Positions 1 to 5,531 of a DNA stretch of 5,531 nt are shown here, piece by piece; position 1 is the first letter of the stretch, and the number at the start of each line of letters is the position of its first letter. A program made the position numbers and the translations under genes. The notes beneath the pieces are model-generated. The model made no database searches and was not told the DNA's origin. It saw only the letters and a program-made list of their open reading frames with translations. Source of the DNA: Chlamydiota bacterium (GTDB taxonomy: Bacteria; Chlamydiota; Chlamydiia; Chlamydiales; SM23-39); NCBI GenBank assembly GCA_021772195.1, contig JAJFML010000230.1, positions 1 to 5,531 of the forward strand, given 5' to 3'.

Positions 1-9
1 GAAAAACGA

Positions 10-276
10 TTAATTTCGAGGAGTTTTTGAGTCTCTGTCTCGAATTTCAGGAGTTCGTTTTTTCATCTCTTTATTACGCTCTTCTGGCTCTTTTGGATGA
101 GGAAGGCGATTTTCCTTCTCTTCTTTGCGAGCTTTTTTGGCTTGTTTTTTCTGTTGCTTGATGGTTTGAGGCTTTTTAAGCTCAGCTTCCCAAGAAGTAT
201 TTTCCATCTCTTCTCTTCTGTAAGAGCGAGTGATTTTTCTAACAAGCTTTTTGATGTGATGTGGAAGATCTTTCAT
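10..276 (-). CDS. Small, strongly basic Lys/Glu-rich hypothetical protein
   Basis: 88 residues with an ATG start at 276 and a TAA stop at 10. I do not recognise a family. By count it holds 18 Lys, 11 Arg, 13 Glu and 3 Asp, giving a net charge near +13. Residues 1-20 (MKDLPHHIKKLVRKITRSYR) look like an amphipathic basic helix, 33-57 is a charged Lys/Gln/Ala/Glu stretch that could form a helix or coiled coil, and 58-88 is Pro- and charge-rich and probably disordered. No signal peptide or membrane segment. The only purine-rich match upstream, AAAGGGA, ends about 16 bases before the ATG, too far for a good ribosome site. It is co-oriented with every other gene. It could bind nucleic acid or ribosomes because of its charge, but that is a guess; it may also be a chance frame in Lys-rich composition, since another frame here is also open. 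Confidence 0.5.
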   Translation of the reverse strand: MKDLPHHIKKLVRKITRSYRREEMENTSWEAELKKPQTIKQQKKQAKKARKEEKENRLPHPKEPEERNKEMKKRTPEIRDRDSKTPRN

Positions 277-306
277 AATATTACTATATTGTTCCCTTTT
301 TATTTT

Positions 307-335
307 AATTTATAATAAAAAACAAATTATATCAA
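307..335 (-). promoter_or_regulatory. Possible promoter in AT-rich spacer before the small basic gene
   Basis: The minus strand carries TTGATA (335-330) followed after 17 bases by TAAATT (312-307), or after 15 bases by TATAAA (314-309). It lies in the 66-base gap between the glycosyltransferase stop and the ATG at 276. The region is so AT-rich (7 G or C in the 60 bases 301-360) that promoter-like words are expected by chance. No terminator hairpin for the glycosyltransferase gene was found in this gap. Confidence 0.28.
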
Positions 336-342
336 GTAATAA

Positions 343-1272
343 TTATAATTTAGAGAATTCTTTTATTACTTTAAATACAGGAACGAAAAGCTGCCACTTA
401 TTTTCACGAAGACGAAGTGGCCCTTTCATATTGGGAGCCCATTTTGGAGGCATGACGACGTGTGCTCGTAGCCAGTCGGGTCTCCAGTGGCTAATGATCG
501 ATTTTCCAGCTAAGATAAGGGTAGGAATCTGGAGGTAGGAGGCGAGGTGGCCCGGTCCAGAGTCGTTGCCGATAAAGTAGCCTGATTCGTAGAGGAGCTC
601 GGCAAGCTCTGAGAGCTTTGAGATGGAGGGGACCTCGATGCCATACTTTTCTGCAAAAGCCCAATCAGGGCGCTCTTTTGGACTTGTTGTAATTACAGGC
701 AGGTAGCCCATTTTCTTAAGTTTTCGGCCAAGAGAGATGAATTTTTTGGGAGTCCAGTTTTTGATGCCCATAGAGCTAGATGGGTGAATAATCACTCGCT
801 TAGGGTGTTTCTTATGGGTGAGGCCCTTTGGCGCTCTCATCCCTATCTCTTTAGGAGGCTCATCTAAACCCAGGATCTTTTGCATGGCCTCGCTTATATT
901 TTTCACCATCGTCGTCTTCTCATCAAAGGCAAAATGGTCTTTCTCGAGAGGGGGATGCTTTTGTTTGCGATAGTTGTTGTAGAAGAGGATGATTCTTCTG
1001 CCTCTCTTCTCTAGTTCAGCTAGTCCCTTTGCTTGGTAGGAGTTCTCGTGTTGAACTACAATGATGTCAAACTCTTGAAACTTCTCTTCATATTCTTCTG
1101 GGGGAGGGCGGTTTTCGAACTTACAGTCTTTAAACCACTTACCAAAAGAACTTAAGTGGTTGTTGAACGTGGTGACGTCATAGCCTGCCTGTTTAAAGGC
1201 ATGAGACGCAATCATCATAATTAGGCCATCGCCAACACCTGCAGCTGAAAATATAGCAACTCGTTTACTCAT
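343..1272 (-). CDS. Glycosyltransferase family 9 (ADP-heptose:LPS heptosyltransferase-like)
   Basis: 309 residues from the ATG at 1272 (MSKRVAIFSAAGVGDG), which places the N-terminal beta strand and the Gly-rich loop where family 9 proteins have them. An in-frame TTG at 1308 would add 12 residues without a well-spaced Shine-Dalgarno. The GT-B fold is indicated by GVGD (12-15; Asp15 matches the conserved base of heptosyltransferases), the second-domain opening RVIIHPSSS (159-167), KNWTPKKF (171-178), and the nucleotide-sugar motif GNDSGPGHLASY (235-246) followed by IPTLIL. Family 9 enzymes add heptose or related sugars to the LPS inner core at the cytosolic face of the inner membrane. The usual Phe-Gly-Pro after the donor motif is replaced by AGKSIISHWRPDW (256-268), so donor and acceptor may differ. 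Inner-core heptose is absent in classical Chlamydia, so a different sugar is quite possible. Follows the hydrolase gene by 47 bases. Confidence 0.88.
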   Translation of the reverse strand: MSKRVAIFSAAGVGDGLIMMIASHAFKQAGYDVTTFNNHLSSFGKWFKDCKFENRPPPEEYEEKFQEFDIIVVQHENSYQAKGLAELEKRGRRIILFYNNYRKQKHPPLEKDHFAFDEKTTMVKNISEAMQKILGLDEPPKEIGMRAPKGLTHKKHPKRVIIHPSSSMGIKNWTPKKFISLGRKLKKMGYLPVITTSPKERPDWAFAEKYGIEVPSISKLSELAELLYESGYFIGNDSGPGHLASYLQIPTLILAGKSIISHWRPDWLRAHVVMPPKWAPNMKGPLRLRENKWQLFVPVFKVIKEFSKL

Positions 1273-1319
1273 AAGGGGTATTTTCAAGTAGAGCTGTTTT
1301 AAAATCAAGATCCTAGGGA

Positions 1320-2243
1320 TTAGCTTTTCAGAAAATGAGTCAGGTAGTGATGAGCGCCTATGCCATTTTCTGCAAGAAGACTTTCCAAAGGGCTGGCATG
1401 TGCCATTGATCTAGCCGCTTCGTTATTAAAGCTTAGCCTGTTATTTTCATCGCAACAAGAGGCTAGAGAAGCGTCAAATGGAATAAGAGCGTCGTTGGGG
1501 TGAAAGGTGACTAGGCGATCTCCATTCATTTGTCTAAGAGCTCTTTTACCATCTAACTCCCAGCCTAAAAGGTAGACTGGGTAGGCGATAAATAGAGCTA
1601 CTATTAGCTTAGTAATTCTTTTGACTAGAGATCCAAGGCGCCCGATGTAGATTTGTTTAGTAAGTAAGCTGTAGATAGATTTAAAAGTGCGGTCTCCAAT
1701 ATATTTTCCAGTTGCCTCTGGATGAAGAGCTTTTACTTTGGCTGCAATAGCGCCTCCAAGAGAGCTGCCAAAGAAATGTATCTTATCCAGGTCTATTTGT
1801 AGCTGATTCCGTACATACTGAAAAACGCTATCTCCATCGAGTACCAGATCATCTATGCTCCAAGTTTTTTGATATCCTCGGTAGTTAAATGTGGCAACGT
1901 TGAGACCGTTCCTTAATAGATGATTTCTTAGATTAAAATATACGTTATCATTATTTCCTAAGGGATTAAAGAGAATGACAGTAGGGGTTATATGCGAAAA
2001 ATCTCTTTGAGTAGCTATCCTAGCTTGTATTTTAACCTGATCAGGAGTGAGGATTTTTCCAACTGCATTGTTAGGCGTTATATGAGATCTTGGATTGATG
2101 ATTGCTGCAATCAGAGAATTGGGAAGACAGAAAAGACAATGATAGACCTTGCTGATGATCGTTGATAGAAAGTTATTTGGAAGATGGTTTAATTGAGAGT
2201 TTTCCTCTTGCCAGCGGGCGCGGAAGGTAGCGTCTATTGCCAT
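1320..2243 (-). CDS. Alpha/beta hydrolase, CHLPS/DUF818-like, probably membrane-associated
   Basis: 307 residues from the ATG at 2243. An in-frame TTG at 2267 would add eight residues (MQKNLRKN), but neither start has a good Shine-Dalgarno, so ATG is preferred. The fold is shown by VILFNPLGNND (89-99, strand plus oxyanion loop), LNVATFNYRGY (114-124), the nucleophile elbow FFGSSLGG (157-164, Ser161), and DRTFKS (184-189). Candidate acid is Asp251 in HPNDALIP and candidate His is 298 or 299 in GAHHYLTHF near the C-terminus, completing a Ser-Asp-His triad. Two hydrophobic stretches, about 25-49 and 211-228, suggest membrane contact or a greasy cap. The pattern ILFNP, NYRG, GxSLGG, DRTF recalls chlamydial CHLPS (DUF818) proteins and some Legionella effectors; this is from memory and not an alignment. 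Likely an esterase or lipase-type enzyme; substrate unknown. Parts of the gene look more AT-rich than its neighbours. Confidence 0.8.
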   Translation of the reverse strand: MAIDATFRARWQEENSQLNHLPNNFLSTIISKVYHCLFCLPNSLIAAIINPRSHITPNNAVGKILTPDQVKIQARIATQRDFSHITPTVILFNPLGNNDNVYFNLRNHLLRNGLNVATFNYRGYQKTWSIDDLVLDGDSVFQYVRNQLQIDLDKIHFFGSSLGGAIAAKVKALHPEATGKYIGDRTFKSIYSLLTKQIYIGRLGSLVKRITKLIVALFIAYPVYLLGWELDGKRALRQMNGDRLVTFHPNDALIPFDASLASCCDENNRLSFNNEAARSMAHASPLESLLAENGIGAHHYLTHFLKS

Positions 2244-2305
2244 ATTTTTTCTTAAATTTTTTTGCAAAGAAAGTAATTGGATTGAGTAATTAATTCAAGT
2301 GGGGG

Positions 2306-4366
2306 TTAGCTTCTAGATCTGGGCTCGAATAGGATGGCTTTTGCTGAAGAGCCATCTAGCCTCAGGCGAAGGATGTTTGAGTGGAAATCTTTACTCTCTG
2401 CACATCTTTCCATTAGATTGATGGCGCCGGTCTCTTCTGTTCCAGGAATTAGGACTTCTTCAGAGATGGGCTCATCTTGGAAATTGAGAGCGGTCAGCTC
2501 TAGGAACTTTGTGCCGGGAAGCTCATGCAAAAGAAGTAAAACACCTTCATGAGAGGAGGGGAGAACTTCTAGGAGTCTGCCCGTTGCGATATTCGATGTA
2601 ATGCGCACTTTTAGGATCTTTTTTAGCTGGCTTGCAAAGGAGTTCGGACATTTGAGCTGTTTCAAAAGAGGGCCATAGATCTCTTTTGCTCTTGGCAGAT
2701 CAAATTGGTTCTTCTTTTCTAGGGAGTTGTAGAGCAGGCTGACAGCTCCTCGCGCGCTCCATCTCATATCTTTAGAGTCGTATTGTTTTGTCTCTTTCTC
2801 GCTAAGTGGAAGGGCTCCTACTAGATCCCAAGCAGAGATCGAAAAGGCGCCAGGCTGCATAGCGTTGAAGAAAGCAAAGAGAAGGTGGGCTTTCTTTATT
2901 TTTTTGACCTGCTCTTTTGTGAGCCTGGTGATATCTTTGATTCCCAGTGCTGCAGCAATGAGTGATGCGGTTGTTCCATTGGGACCTGCTTCGTTTTGAA
3001 TGTTATAGTTGCCAAGTGATAGGGCTTTTTTGTCTTCCAGCTCAATTTTTCGTGAGAGGTCGAAGCCATTTAGGGAGCCGCCTTGGTAGGAAAAAAGGCT
3101 GTCTGGTAGATCGCGAAGTTGATTTTGAGTATAGTTAATGCCGTCAGCATTTTGAAGTGCGTGCACTAGATGAATGGGCTGTAGGCGGTATTGCCTCATC
3201 AAATCGTAATTAATTCTGAGAAGGTCTACGTTTTGATAGATGAAGGCATTAATAAGAGCCGACCTTGAAGAAAAGTCATAAGAGAGATCAGCGCCATTTT
3301 CAAGATAGGCTTTGATCGCCAAATATCCTAGATTGACCTCTTGAAAAGAGAATCCTCCGAGTTTTCTGATGAGTTGTGCAATCTGATCCGACGCAGTCAG
3401 AGATAGGGGATGGCCTTCAGACCATGCTTTTCTTGCATTTTCTGACATCTCAATTCCAAGAAAGGCATTTGCATCGATACGAACCATTTGATTCTTCAGG
3501 ATGCTAATGGAGGAGATGACATCTCCTGCAACTAATCGGTTGGCGGCAAAGGAAGGGTCGAGCCAGTTGAGTGTGGGCTCGGCTGACTTGAAGTAGTGGA
3601 GATAAACCCATCTTCGATTTACTCCATCTGTGCCTTTGATTTGTTTTGTGATCGACCAATTGGTCTCTTTCATGTCAGGAAAGATTACATGTTCTAGCGG
3701 CCCTGTGATATAGCCTTGCTTTCTCAAGAACTCAACATCCCTCAAAGAGAGGTTTGCACTTAACTCATCTTTTTGCACTTTCGGCAAAGTTTCCCAATCC
3801 TTTTCCTCAATACTCACCATGTGATAGAGGCCGGGATAATCTCGGTAATTCTTAAGAGCTAAATGGAAGTCGGGGCCAAGTCCTGTGTGTCCTGGAATAA
3901 GATTCCCAATGATCATGCCTTCATTTTTTTTCGCTCTTTCTACCATCTTGAGATACTCGGGGTAGGTGCCAAACTGAGCATCTATTTGATATGCTGTACG
4001 GTCAAAACCGCCATCGATAGAAGGACTCTTTTCAAGGCCACCTGCTCTTTTCATTGGGCCGGTATTGATAGCCTGAATGCCTAGCTGCTCAAGTGCATTC
4101 CAGAGATCATTACTCCCTAAAAACTCTAAGACAGATACATCATCTTCTGTAATGAGAGAATAAGGATAGATAGAGATCCAATTAGGCGCTCTTTCAAGAG
4201 GAGTTTTGGCGTTGGGGCGCGCATAGGGGTATTGCCACTGTGAAGATTTTCCCGAGTAGTCTTTTGCGAGTCTGTCTGCAGAAAAGAGCATCGATTCTTT
4301 GACAAGATGGTCGATGTCATTTGCAAATAGAGAGAAAGAGATAAAAATAACGCTTAAGAACTTCAC
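2306..4366 (-). CDS. Exported GH13 (alpha-amylase / trehalose-synthase-like) protein with altered active-site motifs
   Basis: 686 residues, GTG start set by a strong Shine-Dalgarno. Residues 1-15 look like a short signal peptide (MKFLSVIFISFSLFA, cut before NDIDHL), so it is probably periplasmic or secreted. The (beta/alpha)8 barrel order is visible: IYPYSLI (66-72), FDRTAYQIDAQFGTYPEYLK (121-140), region I GNLIPGHTG (154-162), LNWLDPSFAANR (266-277), region II MVRIDAN (294-300), region III FQEVNLG (341-347), region IV HALQNADGINY (402-412). Nucleophile D298, acid E343 and third acid D408 appear present. The usual region I Asp is Asn155 and the region IV His before D408 is Ala407. Residues about 560-686 fit the beta-sandwich domain C. 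In GH13 such proteins hydrolyse or rearrange alpha-glucosides; the closest feel is trehalose synthase (maltose-to-trehalose), but that enzyme is normally cytosolic and the substitutions make activity uncertain. Fold is a confident call; substrate is unknown. Confidence 0.82.
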   Translation of the reverse strand: MKFLSVIFISFSLFANDIDHLVKESMLFSADRLAKDYSGKSSQWQYPYARPNAKTPLERAPNWISIYPYSLITEDDVSVLEFLGSNDLWNALEQLGIQAINTGPMKRAGGLEKSPSIDGGFDRTAYQIDAQFGTYPEYLKMVERAKKNEGMIIGNLIPGHTGLGPDFHLALKNYRDYPGLYHMVSIEEKDWETLPKVQKDELSANLSLRDVEFLRKQGYITGPLEHVIFPDMKETNWSITKQIKGTDGVNRRWVYLHYFKSAEPTLNWLDPSFAANRLVAGDVISSISILKNQMVRIDANAFLGIEMSENARKAWSEGHPLSLTASDQIAQLIRKLGGFSFQEVNLGYLAIKAYLENGADLSYDFSSRSALINAFIYQNVDLLRINYDLMRQYRLQPIHLVHALQNADGINYTQNQLRDLPDSLFSYQGGSLNGFDLSRKIELEDKKALSLGNYNIQNEAGPNGTTASLIAAALGIKDITRLTKEQVKKIKKAHLLFAFFNAMQPGAFSISAWDLVGALPLSEKETKQYDSKDMRWSARGAVSLLYNSLEKKNQFDLPRAKEIYGPLLKQLKCPNSFASQLKKILKVRITSNIATGRLLEVLPSSHEGVLLLLHELPGTKFLELTALNFQDEPISEEVLIPGTEETGAINLMERCAESKDFHSNILRLRLDGSSAKAILFEPRSRS

Positions 4367-4368
4367 AG

Positions 4369-4408
4369 AAAAAAGACCTCCTTTTCATATACATAAAAGG
4401 GAGGCCTT
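4369..4408 (-). terminator. Probable intrinsic terminator after groEL
   Basis: Read on the minus strand, AAGGCCTCCCTTTT (4408-4395) pairs with AAAAGGAGGTCTT (4385-4373) around a 9-base loop. This gives 13 pairs, one of them G-U, with one bulged C. It is followed by a run of six T (4374-4369), partly shared with the foot of the stem. It begins 18 bases after the groEL stop, the expected place for a Rho-independent terminator. The unusual point is that the 3' arm is also the ribosome binding site of the next gene, so the same hairpin could act on translation of read-through RNA. Confidence 0.65.
4376..4383 (-). promoter_or_regulatory. Strong Shine-Dalgarno that fixes a GTG start
   Basis: The minus strand reads AAGGAGGT, a near-perfect match to the 16S anti-Shine-Dalgarno, with 9 bases between it and the GTG at 4366-4364. 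It decides the non-ATG start of the GH13-like gene. An ATG at 4388 lies just upstream of it in another frame and is not the start. The whole motif lies in the 3' arm of the terminator hairpin and would be paired in any RNA that includes 4395-4408. Confidence 0.85.
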
Positions 4409-4419
4409 CCTTAAGTCAA
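4390..4419 (-). promoter_or_regulatory. Possible sigma70/sigma66-type promoter overlapping the terminator
   Basis: On the minus strand, TTGACT (4419-4414, five of six matches to the -35 consensus) is followed after 18 bases by TATGTA (4395-4390, three of six matches to the -10 box). Transcription would begin near 4385-4380, so the message would start at or within the Shine-Dalgarno region and lack the 5' arm of the hairpin. The -10 match is weak and the resulting leader very short; chance occurrence is quite possible. If real, it would give the GH13-like gene its own expression independent of groEL. Confidence 0.3.
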
Positions 4420-4426
4420 GTAAGAT

Positions 4427-5531
4427 CTATTCTTCTTCTGCGTTTCCTACGAGTGCTTCTGATAGAAGAACGACTCCTGCAGTCGAGACGGCATGAATCA
4501 AGCTGTTTTTAACAACCTTTGCAGGATCGATAATGCCAGCTTTGACAAGGTCTTCTACTTTTCCTGTCTCTGCGTTAAATCCCATGTTTGTTTTTAGGGA
4601 AAGAACCTGGTCTAGTAAAACGGAAGGCTCGCATCCTGTGTTTTCCACAATCTTTCGAAAAGGAGCCTCGCATGCTTTTATGAGCATTAGAGCGCCAATT
4701 TTCTCATCGCCCTCCAATTCTAGTTTTGCAAGATTTGCAGATCTTAGAGCTGCAATTCCGCCACCTGGCAAGGTGCCCTCTTCAATCGCAGCTTTAGCTC
4801 CGCTCAAGCTATCTTCAAAAATGCGCTTTTTTGCCTTCGCTTCGGATTCGGTATGAGCACCCACGCGGATGACTGCTACGCCGCCGGAGAGTTTTGCTCT
4901 TCTTGTCTCTAGCTTTTCTTTGTCATAATCACTTGTGCAGTCACTTAATTCGGCTTCAATTTGGCTGATCCTTGTCTGAATTTGATCCTTTTTGCCCTTG
5001 CCGCCAACAATTGTTGTATTATCTTTTGTGATGATGACTTTTTCACATGTGCCGAGATCGCTTGGTTGAACATCTTTTAGTGAGAGTCCTACATCTTCTG
5101 AGATAAAGCTTGCGCCAGTGAGTACTGCAATATCTTGAAGAGCTGGCTTTTTGTTGTCTCCAAATCCAGGTGCTTTAACAGCGCAAACTTTAATTGTTCC
5201 ACGTAATCTATTCATCACAAGTGTTGAGATTGCATCGCCATCAACGTCGTCTGCTATGATTAGAAGGCTTTTTCCGGTTGATGCGGCATCTTGAAGGATT
5301 TTAAGAATTTCTTGAGCAGAGCCAATTTTTCGATCTGTTACTAGTATATGCGCATTTTCAAGCTCAGCTGTCATTTTTTCACTATTGGTGCAGAAATAGG
5401 AGCTGATATAGCCTCTATTGAACTGCATTCCCTCGAGAATATCCATCACGGTCTCTGTGCTTTTTCCCTCTTCAATAGTTAAAACACCTGATTTGCCTAC
5501 TTTTTTTAAGCCGCCTGCGACCTGTTTTCCA
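4427..5531 (-). CDS. groEL: GroEL/HSP60-type chaperonin, C-terminal part (5' end beyond window), tail-less
   Basis: This is an ATP-driven cytosolic folding chaperonin that would form rings and work with a GroES lid. 367 residues are visible, matching roughly E. coli GroEL 160 to 527; the reading frame stays open through the window edge at 5531, so the GTG at 5449 is an internal Val codon and not a start. Visible landmarks in order are VGKSGVLTIEEGK, EGMQFNRGYISSYF, LLIIADDVDGDA, VCAVKAPGFGD, TSDYDKEKLETR, SGGVAVIRVGA, FEDSLSGAKAAIEEG (includes the Asp corresponding to the ATPase Asp398), LPGGG, and AGIIDPAKVV. The hydrophobic apical residues that bind substrate and GroES look kept. The protein ends LVGNAEEE, right after the equatorial domain, and lacks the about 20-residue Gly-Gly-Met tail. 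Chlamydiota carry several GroEL paralogs; whether this is the housekeeping copy or a paralog cannot be told here. Family assignment is certain; paralog identity is open. Confidence 0.97.
   Translation of the reverse strand, partial: GKQVAGGLKKVGKSGVLTIEEGKSTETVMDILEGMQFNRGYISSYFCTNSEKMTAELENAHILVTDRKIGSAQEILKILQDAASTGKSLLIIADDVDGDAISTLVMNRLRGTIKVCAVKAPGFGDNKKPALQDIAVLTGASFISEDVGLSLKDVQPSDLGTCEKVIITKDNTTIVGGKGKKDQIQTRISQIEAELSDCTSDYDKEKLETRRAKLSGGVAVIRVGAHTESEAKAKKRIFEDSLSGAKAAIEEGTLPGGGIAALRSANLAKLELEGDEKIGALMLIKACEAPFRKIVENTGCEPSVLLDQVLSLKTNMGFNAETGKVEDLVKAGIIDPAKVVKNSLIHAVSTAGVVLLSEALVGNAEEE

Noticed and set aside
63..245. Second minus-strand frame, 60 codons, Lys-rich, overlapping the 10-276 gene
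   Set aside because: Needs a TTG start without a ribosome site and is shorter than the ATG-started frame; its Lys richness comes from the A-rich composition.
97..315. Plus-strand frame of 72 codons with a hydrophobic, signal-peptide-like start (MRKAIFLLFFASFF)
   Set aside because: It is the complement of the Lys/Glu-rich minus-strand frame, which necessarily reads as Phe/Leu-rich; no ribosome site before its ATG and no other plus-strand gene in the window.
277..342. Terminator for the glycosyltransferase gene or an AT-rich origin-like element
   Set aside because: Only short A/T palindromes such as AATTATAATT; no GC-containing stem with a U-tract, no repeated DnaA-type boxes.
1306..1308. TTG as the start of the glycosyltransferase, adding 12 residues (MILKQLYLKIPL)
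   Set aside because: AGGA lies only two bases before it, too close for a usual ribosome site, and the family normally begins directly at the strand now starting MSKRVAIF. Not excluded.
2263..2300. Promoter-like words TTGAAT, 17 bases, TACTTT on the minus strand before the hydrolase gene
   Set aside because: The -10 box matches only three of six and the region is AT-rich; not distinguishable from chance.
4126..4326. Minus-strand 66-codon frame inside the GH13-like gene, and plus-strand frames 2334-2552 and 3863-4084
   Set aside because: All are embedded in other frames of a gene with a continuous recognisable domain order; none has a ribosome site or motif.
4533..4856. Plus-strand frame of 107 codons inside groEL
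   Set aside because: Antisense shadow of a clearly conserved chaperonin coding region; the protein shows no recognisable motif.
5447..5449. GTG as a start codon of an internal chaperonin product
   Set aside because: The reading frame and conserved GroEL sequence (VGKSGVLTIEEGK) continue upstream to the window edge, so this codon is an internal Val.

Overview
The window most resembles a piece of a chromosome from an environmental, Parachlamydia- or Simkania-like member of the Chlamydiota. This rests on protein style rather than on any marker gene: a GroEL in the general chlamydial style, and an alpha/beta hydrolase that recalls, from memory, the chlamydial CHLPS/DUF818 group. Confidence in the phylum is about 0.5. 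All five supported genes lie on the minus strand, so the window reads biologically from right (5531) to left (1).

Layout in transcription order. (1) 5531-4427: the C-terminal two thirds of a GroEL-type chaperonin, whose 5' end is off the window; it stops without the usual Gly-Gly-Met tail. (2) 4426-4367: a compact 60-base junction holding a hairpin plus U-tract (likely terminator), the Shine-Dalgarno of the next gene inside that hairpin, and a possible promoter overlapping it. (3) 4366-2306: a GTG-started, signal-peptide-bearing protein with a GH13 (alpha-amylase/trehalose-synthase-like) barrel. The Asp/Glu/Asp catalytic positions seem to be kept, but two flanking signature residues are changed. 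(4) 2243-1320: an alpha/beta hydrolase with a Ser nucleophile elbow and hydrophobic segments. (5) 1272-343: a family 9 (heptosyltransferase-type) glycosyltransferase. (6) 342-277: a very AT-rich spacer with a possible promoter. (7) 276-10: a small, strongly basic Lys/Glu-rich protein of unknown function.

The short gaps (about 45-65 bases) and common orientation allow genes 3 to 5 to be one transcript. A shared pathway is not evident: a glycosyltransferase, a secreted glycosidase-like protein and a membrane-leaning hydrolase could all touch the envelope or host carbohydrate and lipid, but this is inference. No RNA genes, insertion sequences, CRISPR arrays or long repeats were seen. The most interesting item is the groEL/GH13 junction, where terminator, ribosome binding site and possible promoter share the same bases.
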